Positions 46,782 to 56,162 of a stretch of 64,000 bases of DNA are shown in pieces. The first letter of the stretch is position 1; the number at the start of each line of letters is the position of its first letter. The position numbers and the translations under genes are program-made. The stretch lies in NCBI RefSeq assembly GCF_907165205.1, contig NC_058196.1, forward strand, positions 27,198,501 to 27,262,500, written 5' to 3'. Origin of the DNA: Coccinella septempunctata. Its lineage: Eukaryota; Arthropoda; Insecta; Coleoptera; Coccinellidae. The notes under the pieces are model-generated. The model was not told the DNA's origin. It saw only the letters and a list, made by a program, of their open reading frames with translations, and made no database searches.

Positions 46782-47702
46782 CAGGGCGTCTGTACATAAA
46801 TGCGAAGGACTTAGGGAGATGATTCCTCGATGAAAATAAGCAGGGGTATTTCCTATAAATTTTTTTCGAAATCGACCTCCCTTCCTAAATACAGCCTTTG
46901 GAAGGCGAGTTGACAGTTTTTAATTTTTTTACGGGCTCTGAAAAACACTGAGTAATAAAACTATATATAATATGAAGCACTAAGTTATTCGCACAATTTT
47001 TTTAGATCTCATAACTATATTATTAGGGTTCGAAAATAACAACCCCTTATGATTTTCCTTCAAAAATTGTTTTCGTGGGATAGATTCTCGAAAAATGTAA
47101 TTCTCTTATGTTTTCCCATTAAATCCTGGAGAAAAAAGGTCTCCTGCAAAATTTCGATACAGTCTATACTTTTCTTGGAATAAATACAAACTAACAAGCA
47201 GTATACGAAAGTCTATGAGGCAGAGGTACATGGTACATTTATATGATGAAATGGAATGAACAGTGATCAGAACTGCTTGTAAGTTTTTATTTATTCCGAG
47301 AAAAGTATCGACTGTATCGAAATTTTGCAAGAGACTTTTTTTGTCCAGAATTGAATGGGGAACCATAAGAGAATTTTATTTTTCGAAAATCTATCCCACG
47401 AAATTTTTTGAAGAAAAATCATAAGGGGTTGTTATTTTCAACCCTTAATAATAAATTTATAAGATCTAAAAAAATTGTGTGAGTAACATCTACTTAGTGC
47501 TTCATATTATGTATAGTTTTATGACTCAGTGTTTTTTAGAACCCGTAAAAAAAATTAAAAACTGTCAACTCGTCATCGCCTTCCAAAAGCTGTATCTTGG
47601 AAGGGATGTCGATTTCGACAAATATTCATAAAAACTACCCCTGGTTATTTTCATCGAGGAATCATCTCCCTAAGTCCTAAGCATTTATTAACGGACACCC
47701 TG
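46782..47702. mobile_element. 921-bp foldback element with arms of about 430 bp
   Basis: TA flanks at 46780-46781 and 47703-47704. The left end CAGGGCGTCTGTACATAAAT and the right end (complement CAGGGTGTCCGTTAATAAAT) start a pairing that continues, with scattered mismatches, almost to the centre near 47240. 'gacttagggagatgattcct' and 'aaaataacaaccccttatga' each have their complement in the other arm. No transposase frame; the 86-codon minus frame 47106-47366 is element sequence. Confidence 0.92.
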
Positions 47703-48530
47703 TATACCTCAAGGTACCTAGATCAAATTCATCATTCATCAACGACGAACGCGAGGCGTTAAGACGAATGGAAGATTTCTATCGTTATAAAAATCGATCC
47801 GTCACTCTCCCACCCGTCCGCGACCTGATTTACCGATTCCTTCCCTCAAAACCGATCTTTTTTTGTACCGACAACAAATCACCGCGGGGTATGTGACGGC
47901 GTACATCGCCGTTGGATCGCCAAGACCGAGGATCCGTAGGTGTCCGAGGGAGGATACACGCTGGGAACGTTGTAGACGACATGGATCTTCCGTTCCTGAA
48001 ATGTCTCGGACGTAAAAATAGTCCGGAATGGTACCGAAGGCGATCTCGCTGATAAGTCATTCGGATGCAAATGGTGTAAATGAAGGCGGCGTGGAGCATC
48101 GGAATGGCCGTTTGCACTATTTTCTAGTTGCGCGACGGAAGTAGTCCGGATTTTCGAGATGTTTCGAAGGGTATTCTTTGTGCGCGATGCGATGCTGTTA
48201 TCGTCCCTCCGGACGAGGAATTTTTCTCGGGATAATTCTTGAGAATGACAGATATGCTGTCTATCCATCCTAGCGTGGGTAAAGCACAGCCTTCTATAGA
48301 CGGCTGTGGGTAAAGTAACGCACAACGGTATTGACTAAATTATTTCAAAATGCTCGAACTTACTTTTGTAGTGAACTAAGAAAATTTTCACGTATGATTG
48401 AGGAGTTTGTCATGTGTTATTTGAAAATAAAAATCAGCCTCCTCAAGTATTTCTCTATGAAATATTAAATAACAAAGTTATCAACATTGCCCGTTACTTT
48501 TTACTGTACATTGCAGTCAGAGACATTATA
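47703..48530. other. GC-richer block with possible exon-like frame (about 47740-48330)
   Basis: A CpG-richer block in which the minus strand is open for 148 codons (47879-48325) and another minus frame for 95 codons (47830-48117). The 148-codon frame includes ERKIHVVYNVPSVYPPSD, which looks protein-like, but I do not recognise a family. No start or splice-site arrangement is convincing. It could be an exon of an unknown gene or, more likely, a stop-poor GC-rich island. Confidence 0.25.
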
Positions 48531-49059
48531 CAGGGTGAGTCTTTGACTCGTGCAAGTATTTAATGGTAGATTCTTGAGGTCAAAGAAAAACTTTCTTCCT
48601 ATACCATTTTTTCCGATTCGGCCATCATTAGTTTTTAAAATGAGCAAGGCAACCCTTGGAAAAACAAAATTACCTTCAGAATCACTGGCTAAATGTGACA
48701 CTACCCATTTGTGGTTCTTTTAAACATAGTTCTATTCAGCCGAATTTTTTATATTTCACAGATACTTTTTATTTATTTTTATGGTACGTAATGGTCATAA
48801 TGATAAAACCGAAAGACGTGCGTGATATCCTGTGATCGAAAAAGATTAATCAAATAAATGAAAAACTATATTCCGACACTCATTTCATTCGATAAAGCCG
48901 TTCCTGAGATAGAACTGAAAATGACTTATTTTATGGTTTTTCAACAACCTGTATCTTTTGAACCGAGCTGATTCGAAAGAAATGGCAAGGGAAAAAATGT
49001 TTCTTTTGACCTCAAGGATCTACTGTTAAAATATTTGTACGAGCCAAAAACTCACCCTG
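48531..49059 (+). mobile_element. Complete 529-bp TIR element (family reference copy)
   Basis: TA flanks at 48529-48530 and 49060-49061. The left end CAGGGTGAGTCTTTGACTCG and the right end (complement CAGGGTGAGTTTTTGGCTCG) extend into a terminal inverted repeat of about 50-90 bp, including 'gaggtcaaa' and its complement. It encodes nothing. Degraded relatives lie at 944, 5780, 30563, 40866 and 43683. Confidence 0.9.
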
Positions 49060-49061
49060 TA

Positions 49062-49734
49062 TATCTATAATAACCAGCGAATTTTGTCAAAGCGGTTACT
49101 TGAACCTTATTCATCATTATATCTAGACTTGAAAAATTCAGTTGATTTCGTTTGATCTCAATTTCAGCTGGGTGTGGAATAAAAGAACCTTCATTTCTTT
49201 TTAAACAGTTAAAGAAAATATTTCTTTGTGGAATGATAATTATGAATAAATCCTCAACTGAAATTCAATCAATGAAAAACACTCACCCATAAATCCAAGT
49301 GTGGTTTATCCATTAGAATGCACTTCACTACTACACTCAACACTGCACTTTCGTTTAGGCATCTGTAACAAAAAAAAAACTGATTGAATTATCGTGGAGG
49401 CATGTTTATTCTATTCATCTATCGAGAATTCCATAAATTTGTACCCCTAGTCTTCAGAAAACAAGTACAAAAAACTACACCGAGTTTTTTAGTAAGCCAA
49501 TTCATATACTAGGACATAAATGCGGTAAATTTGAAAATACAAGGTTTTCAAAGGTGATTTTTTTGGTTAGAAGGTACAGCAAATCAAAATAAATAGTAAA
49601 TAAATAATTTTACCATAATATCAATAAAGTATTCAAGATGGGACTGCATAGTAGGCAATGCAGAATGGAACGGTCATTGCATACAATGAATGGTTCACTA
49701 CATCACAGTCTATCTTAGTAATTGTTAGGAGTCA
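49062..49734. other. AT-rich non-coding stretch
   Basis: No gene or repeat recognised. Confidence 0.4.
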
Positions 49735-49912
49735 TTTGACGTTTTTGTCTTGGATCTGATGTGAATACAGATAACACACGATCAAGGGTGTTATTAGAAC
49801 TTATTTTATCAATGATTTTTCCATATTCGCCATTTCAAAAATTTTGTTCGTGGGATTTGTGGTGGAATAGTTAATTTTTACCACCTTTATCTCCTGTTAA
49901 AAACAGCCTGTA
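49735..49912 (-). mobile_element. Left fragment of the 62567-type family, inverted and diverged
   Basis: 'cacgatcaagggtgttatta' matches the complement of the family's 'aatacgaccctagac' segment. The terminus 'gttaaaaacagcctgtatag' is a decayed CACCCTG-TA end. Confidence 0.55.
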
Positions 49913-50575
49913 TAGCAAAAAAAGACTGTGCGAACGACGAATAAAGACGTGAAAAAACACAACGAATTGAAAATGGATAAATTGAACGAGCAGAGGGGGG
50001 TCTGTGTCAGGTAAGAGTCAAGAGCGTTGTTCCATCTTGAAACAACTTCAAGAAAGCCGCGTGTTACTTTTAATGGCCCATATTGACATGCACTGCACGT
50101 TCTCCTCAGCGAAACTTTCCAGGATTTCGCTAAGTAAACGAAGCACTCGGGATCTGTGCAATTTTCATCGCGTATTTCCGAACCGTAATGTTACAGAGCA
50201 CTCTCTGAATTTCAGGTCGAATGCTGTTGTTGATTGTCCTTGGATGTTTTCCTAATTTCTCAAGCGATTATCGACAAGAAATCTTTGGTCATTCCTCTGT
50301 TTCAAGGTTGACAAGAGGAACTTCAGATTTAACTAGAAAAATGTGTTTAGTGAGATTTTTTTTGGTTAGATTTCATATGCTTTTAACTCATAGTTGTTGC
50401 CTTGAACTATGAAGAATTTTCTTCAAAGATTTGTTTTCCGCCAATCTGTATACTGCATTTTTAGTCACAGTAGATTTGATATTACCTTGATGATGATATC
50501 TCAAACAATGCTTTGAGATTCTTTCACAAAGAATACATTTAATCTGGAGTCTAGAATAATTTCTGCAAATCGAAC
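49913..50575. other. Non-coding stretch
   Basis: Short unrelated frames on the plus strand (50004-50255, 50221-50412) have no known domain. Nothing else is seen. Confidence 0.35.
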
Positions 50576-51455
50576 ATTGGCAAAACCAAAATCCTGGTAA
50601 GTCCGCCAGAAAGCCTTCAAGCAGATATCAGCCTGGATGATGGAACTCTGGAACAGTTCAAATACTTGGGAATCTTCATAAATACTATAGGGCTAACCTG
50701 GACACGGAAATACACAACCGTTCAATTCAATTCAGCATCACGGCATTCTGGAAGCTAAAGGACAGAGTGTTTCAAAATCACGACCTCCATCTGAAGAACA
50801 AAACAGCTGTTTACAAAGCAGTGGTCCTCCCAACGCTTCTTTACGGAAGCGAAAGCTGGACGCCCTACAGGCGACACATTAAACAGCTTGAACAAACGCA
50901 ACAACGTCATCTAAGACAAATAATGCACATCAGGTGGTTCCATAAAGTTTCAAATGCAGAAGTCTTGCAGCGCGCGAGTTGTGTAACAATTGAGACTCAA
51001 GTAAAGAGGGCTCGACTCAGATGCAGTGGCCACATTCTGAGGATGCAAAGACACAAGACTCCCCAAAATAGCTCTTTATGGCGAATTCACAGAGGGAGCT
51101 CGGAAACCAGGAGACCAGTATAAGCGGTTCATGGATATACTGCATCAATCCCTAAAATCAGTTAATGCCAATCATAACTGGGAACAATTAAAGTTAGAAA
51201 GATCACAGTGGAGGTCTTTGGTCCACAGCTATAATGGAGAATCGAGAAGAATACAGCGGCCAGATCTGGTTGGTGACTATCCATGCCCGGGGTGTGGAAG
51301 GATCTGTAGGTCACGGTTGGGTCTCTTCAGTCACAAGAGGGCACACATTCGCAAGTAGCCCTAAGAAATTATAAGTTTGATCTCACCGATAGTCTGGTTT
51401 TTGAGTCTTTTTGTAGATTTATTCTTGGTAACGAGATTCAGCAATGAATGAATGT
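50576..51455 (+). mobile_element. LINE 3' end, copy D (longest 5' extent)
   Basis: Begins in the reverse transcriptase C-terminal region ('ggcaaaaccaaaatcctggt', FKYLGIF) and runs through VVLPTLLYGSESWTPYRRH and MHIRWFHKVSNAEVLQ to an intact finger (CPGCGRICRSRLGLFSHKRA then His). A 3' untranslated region and one short 'gcaatgaatgaatg' tail follow. It has several frameshifts, so 50767-51123 and 51131-51358 are separate pieces of one ancestral frame. Confidence 0.87.
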
Positions 51456-52519
51456 ATCGCGCACCTATTTATTGCAGTTAGGGGATGGCAAACGTCTTCA
51501 AGATACAGAGAGAGAATTAGTGAAGCGATGGTAGAAAAACATTATAGCCTTGGCAATCCTCAGCATCAGCAGTGTTTGACAACAAAATCACAGAGTCTCC
51601 TCGTGAAATCTATTCTTCTCGCGGATCCAATATGGTAGATGTCGACACGAGAGCTAGAGATGCGGGAACCAAAGGATCTCAGTCTCCGTTGACCCTATTG
51701 AAAGCTTGGACATTCTTGGTATCCGAGTAATCTTAGCGACTCCAAGATCTACAGTCTACCTTGAAAGAACTTCAATATGTCCGATTTAAGGGATGCTTTT
51801 CCAATTTTCTGTTTGAAGGCAGGCAATTTTTTCAACGTATCACTATACAGATAATGGATTTTCTAAATACGCCTCCCGAACATCAACATCCCGTCCTCTA
51901 ATTAAAGTGGCGCAGTCCGCCGAGCCATCCCAAGACGCCTCGAGGTCGAATAAATTAACGGGGAAGGGGGGGGGTAGAATCCAAGCGACCGGGGGTCGAG
52001 GGTAGTTTCACCCCCTTCGGCGATCGCGAAACTTCGGGATTGCGTCTACGTATAATCCGGAAATATGACATCTCCGCCGTGTTATCAAATTCGGATGGTT
52101 CATTATCGCAATTCGACAAACGGCGCTCCAGTTAATTGGATTACGCCCGGAGTTCGCGATCGGGGCGGTTTCTTGAGTCCGGGGCCGACGTCGGATCCGG
52201 GGTTTTATGGGGGTCGCCCCTATTTCGGTTTATCGGCGGAATGGGGGGTGAATGGGCTGTTTCTGCCGTAACGAATATGTAACAGGTTTTTTTCTATGTT
52301 GCAGCGAAGTAGTCGAGGTCATTTTGGTCCTATTGGAAAAAATCCAGGGCTTAATTCGACCATAGTTTATAGTTTGGTAAAAGGGCTTCATTTAACTGCG
52401 ATTCTTAGGTCTATAATGCCCCATCAGAGCTGTTCTCACAACTGTGCCTTCTACAGCTTGCCCTCCAGCTCCAGAGTTCCAATGAACTCCAGTATCGAAA
52501 AGGGCTTCAAAGGGGCTAA
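51456..52519. other. Non-coding; GC-rich island about 51880-52270
   Basis: A CpG- and G-rich block ('gacgcctcgaggtcgaataa', 'gtcggatccggggttttatg') within AT-rich DNA. The 68-codon frame 52065-52271 lacks any known domain. Confidence 0.35.
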
Positions 52520-52735
52520 GTCCTCATTCCCACTTTAATTTTCTCCTCCAAGACATACCTTCCGCAGGCTTGCAACGGTCAGGCATTCTGCAACCAGATG
52601 AACAGGGGTTTCCTCCTCCTTCTCCCCACAGAATTTACACCCCCAGTTTCTGATAAGCCCATCTTCATAATATGCTTTCTGAGGCGACAATGTCCTGTGA
52701 GGAAGCCAGTTAGAAGACATAACGTATTCTTAACT
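52520..52735 (-). pseudogene. LINE C-terminal remnant (RNase-H type), copy 3
   Basis: On the minus strand the frame contains the intact C-terminal knuckle CKFCGEKEEETPVHLVAEC, matching copy 2 at 43043 in position and spacing. A LTGFLTGH-like stretch lies upstream in another frame, so at least one frameshift is present. On the same strand a tRNA-like sequence precedes it. Confidence 0.72.
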
Positions 52736-52792
52736 CAGGGAAATTTGACCATAACTGGGCAAGTATCACAATATTCTCCTTGGAAAAAATAG

Positions 52793-52866
52793 CTTCCCGA
52801 GCAGGACTCGAACCTACTACCCTATGGTTGCCGGTTAGGCGCTCTAGCCACCGAGCTACCAAGGAG
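52793..52866 (-). ncRNA. tRNA-like sequence (tRNA-derived SINE head or tRNA pseudogene)
   Basis: On the minus strand a Pol III A-box-like TAGCTCGGTGG (52849-52859) and a perfect B box GGTTCGAGTCC (52804-52814) are correctly spaced. The D-arm and T-arm fold, and a run of six T (52784-52789) follows as a terminator. The acceptor ends pair poorly, and the anticodon arm (CCTA...TAGG) leaves an oversized loop, so it is probably not a working tRNA. An inverted 9-mer TCTCCTTGG/CCAAGGAGA (52775-52783 and 52859-52867) brackets it. A B-box-bearing SINE head is my first choice. Confidence 0.6.
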
Positions 52867-53084
52867 ACCTCTGAGGATTCCATCTGCTATGTCTGAAAAG
52901 TCACTAGGATTCATGTGTTAGAAGGTGGCGATGAACAACATTAGTTAATTTTTCAGCTTTTATCCACTTTCAGATGAAAATCTGTATTTTTATTTTCTTT
53001 CAATATTGTTCGTTAACGGTTAAGCAAATGGCTTTGACTATAATTGATAGATCATAGTGGTAGCTAGTCTTTTTGAGAAATTTA

Positions 53085-53870
53085 TATTCATTCATTCATT
53101 CATTCATTCATTGCTTTATCCCGTTACCGGGAATAAATCTACAAAAAGAAGAAGAAAAAAAAATTGCGAAAAGACTTGCAATTTCTTAGGGCTAGTTGCG
53201 ACTTTGTGCACTCCTTTGACTAAAGAGACCCAACCGTGACCTGCAGATCCTTCCACACTCAGGGCATTGATAGTCACCAACCAGATCTGGCCGCCGCTGT
53301 TTCCTTCTCGATTCTCCATTAAAACTGTGTACCAAAGACTTCCATTGTGACCTGCCTAACGCTAGCTGTTCCCAGTTATGATTGGCATTAACTAATTTTA
53401 GGGATTGATGTAGTGTATCCTTAAACCGCTTATACTGGCTTCCTGGTTTCCGGGCTCCCTCAGTGAATTCGCCATATAGAGCTATTTTGGGGAGTCTTGT
53501 GTCTTGCATCCTCAGAATGTGGCCGCTCCATCTGAGTCGAGCCCTCGTTACTTGAGTCTCAATTGCTGTTATACAACTCGCGCGCTGCAAGACTTCTGCA
53601 TTCGAAACTTTGTGGAACCATCTGATGTGCATTATCTGTCTTAGATGACGTTGTTGCGTTTGTTCAAGCAGTTTAATATGTCGCCTGTAGGGCGTCCAGC
53701 TTTCGCTTCCGTAAATAAGCGTTGGGAGGACCACTGCTTTGTAAACAGCTGTCTTGGTCTTCGGATTGAGGTCGTGATTTTGGAACACTCTGTCCTTGAG
53801 CTTCCAGAATATCTGTGATGCCGAATTGATACGCTGATGATATTGCCCTCGCATTCCGTCATTCTGATTT
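53085..53870 (-). mobile_element. LINE 3' end, copy E (longest open frame)
   Basis: On the minus strand an uninterrupted 220-codon frame (53854-53192) covers the ORF2 C-terminal region, from INSASQIFWKLKDRVFQ through RWSGHILRMQDTRLPK to the terminal finger. The two finger histidines are replaced by Gln here (LFSQRSAQ), whereas copies A and D keep them. The 3' untranslated region and a (GAAT)n tail (plus 53087-53112) follow. It is 5'-truncated near 53870. Confidence 0.88.
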
Positions 53871-54843
53871 TAAATGCATAGAGAATAATCAATCAACAGA
53901 TCTAGAAATTTGAGGAATTACTTCGTCGAGTGGCATTTGGATCCTGTTTTCATCTGAATAATCATCACATGCAGTGCTAAATGCCCTTCGATATGAAATA
54001 ATTCAGCTTATTTTGTTCTCTTACAATCCACACACCCACGGGGAGAAAGGGTTTTTTACTTATTATACGCAAAATTGTATGGTACCCCGTTACACAAAAC
54101 AAACCTCTGTCTTCTGTATCTCATTCACATGCTATAATTATTGCTGATGTTAATTGTTATGCGCTTTATGAAAAAAATATATAGGCATATACCTGAAAAG
54201 TTCAATCGAAAGAAATGTTCAGAGGGTTCAAAAGGAATTTCCATCTATAATGAAGTGTTTTTGAGGACATCATGCCGAGTATCAAACGCACATCTCCGGT
54301 TTAATGAAAACTGCATCTGCATAGGAGACCTACCAAATGGTAATTTTATTAACAGTTGCGTTAAACTCTCCCATGCCAAACAGCAATTGTATAATTGCTC
54401 ACGCTCATGGAAAAGTGGTTTTGCGCGTCTGGCAATCATAAATGCATTAAAAGCTACAGTAGAAACGATAAAACATTTAACTTTACGAGGGGAACATAGG
54501 TCTTCCTCTTAGAATGTTCATAATAATGTGCTCAACTGTAATATTATGTGATTAATGGGGGATTCATCTGGTCATAACCGAAGTGAAGTGATTGGAAAGA
54601 GTCTACGCAAAATTGTTGGATCTTATTATTTCTGGAGTAACAGAAATCATCTTGAAAGTCAGAAAATTTTGCGATATACCAAATACTTTGATAGAAGGGA
54701 AGAGAAACCACAAGTGATCCATACTTTCCAGAAATCGTTCCAGAATTGCTGTTGGGTGCAGAAAAGCATAAATATACAGAGTGACAAAAAACTCCAAATC
54801 ATTGTCCGAAGATTTCGATAAATTGTTATCCCTCCCACTGATA
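53871..54843. other. AT-rich non-coding stretch
   Basis: A 123-codon plus-strand frame (54141-54512) and overlapping shorter frames lie here. None is recognised and none connects in frame to the element that follows at 54844. Confidence 0.35.
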
Positions 54844-56162
54844 CACAGGCCAACAAAATGAAAAAAAAAATTGGTGCCGGAAATCTAACATCTGATTTTA
54901 GATGTTTTGTGCTGATTCTAAAAATGCCACAAGATTTGTTCTATCAGCTCTAGTTTCTGAGATACACGTTACAGGTTAAATGGTATATCTTTTCTGACAA
55001 AGGACAAAACGTAGTTTAATATGTGTTCTTTTACATAACGGTAACAAATATGGCTCAATTCCTATTGGTCATTCTACTACCATGAAGGAAGAATATGAAA
55101 CAATAGCATTAGTTTTGAGAAAAATTAAATACGAAGAACATCAGTGGTCAATTTGTGTCGATTTAAAAATGATTAACTTCCTCCTTGGACAGCAGAGTGG
55201 TTATACAAAATATCCTTGTTTTTTGTGCCTTTGAGACAGCAGAGCTAAAAATGAGCACTGGGTTAACAAAAATTGGCCTTCAAGAGATGTCATGATTCAA
55301 GAAATACAAAACGTGATCAACGAACATTTGGTTTCAAGAGAAAAAATCTTACTTCCGCCCTCGCATATCAAGCTAGGCCTAATGAAGCAATTTGTGAAGG
55401 CTTTAAATCGAGATGGAAATTGTTTTGGGTATTTGTCACGTAAATTTCCTGGCATTAGCGCGGAAAAACTTAAAGCTGGTATATTTGATGGTCCTCAAAT
55501 AAGGCAACTTGTTAAAGATCCACAATTCACCACATCAATGAACGAGACTGAATCTAACGCTTGGAGTTCATTTGTTCAAGTAGTACAAAATTTTCTTGGT
55601 AATCATAAAGCAGAGAATTATGTAGAATTAGTGGAAACTATGCTTTCAAATTTTAATATTCTCGGCTGAAACATGAGTATAAAAGTTCACTACCTCCACA
55701 GCCACCTAGATCGTTTTCCAGAAAACTTAGGTGATTGTAATGAAGGACAGGGGGAAAGATTCCATCAGGATATTAAAACTATGGAAGATCGTTATCAAGG
55801 ACGATGGGATAGCCACATGATGGCGGACTACTGCTGGAGCCTTCAGCGAGACTGCCCTAGTAAACTCCATTCTAGAAAATCGTATAAAAGAAAATTTTTA
55901 TGTGATTAGTGACTAATGTAATTATGTAAATTAAGTTTTTGGAATAAATACTTAAATCCATGTGTCTTTGTTTTTTTTAACTGTCAATAGTAATTTTATA
56001 TATTATAACAGTTATAACGTAAATTATATACACAATTTCTTTAAAAAATCTCAAAAACTAGATCTGATAGACAAAATCTGAGAACTTTTTTACATTCTGC
56101 ATCCAAAAATTACTCAGAAACAGTTAAAAAATCGCAGGCACCAAAATGTGTGTTGGCCTGTG
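54844..56162 (+). mobile_element. 1319-bp TIR element carrying a broken conserved gene
   Basis: The left end CACAGGCCAACA and the right end TGTTGGCCTGTG are reverse complements. Further paired blocks lie inward: TTGGTGCC near 54870 with GGCACCAA near 56137, and CTATCAGCTCTAG near 54938 with CTAGATCTGATAG near 56060. The terminal repeats, with gaps, are therefore about 110-130 bp long. ATA occurs immediately outside both ends and may be a 3-bp target duplication. The interior is mostly the broken gene at 55020-55908. This terminus differs from the CAGGGTG type seen elsewhere in the window. Confidence 0.8.
55020..55908 (+). pseudogene. Broken gene of an uncharacterised, widespread arthropod family
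   Basis: A continuous plus-strand frame of about 295 codons, interrupted only by two in-frame stops (TGA after PCFLCL near 55234; TGA after NILG near 55667). Segments include WSICVDLKMINFLLGQQSGY, LPPSHIKLGLMKQFVKALNR, FPGISAEKLKAGIFDGPQIR and VHYLHSHLDRFPENLGD, followed by GERFHQDIKTMEDRYQGRWD and MMADYCWSL. I remember very similar unnamed predicted proteins from many insects and other arthropods; that is memory, not a search. No catalytic domain is recognised. Its position inside a TIR element suggests a transposon protein or passenger. A start upstream of 55020 is not visible. Confidence 0.75.

Noticed and set aside
52793..52866. A functional tRNA gene
   Set aside because: The acceptor stem pairs poorly and the anticodon arm does not close on a 7-nt loop, although the A and B boxes are good.
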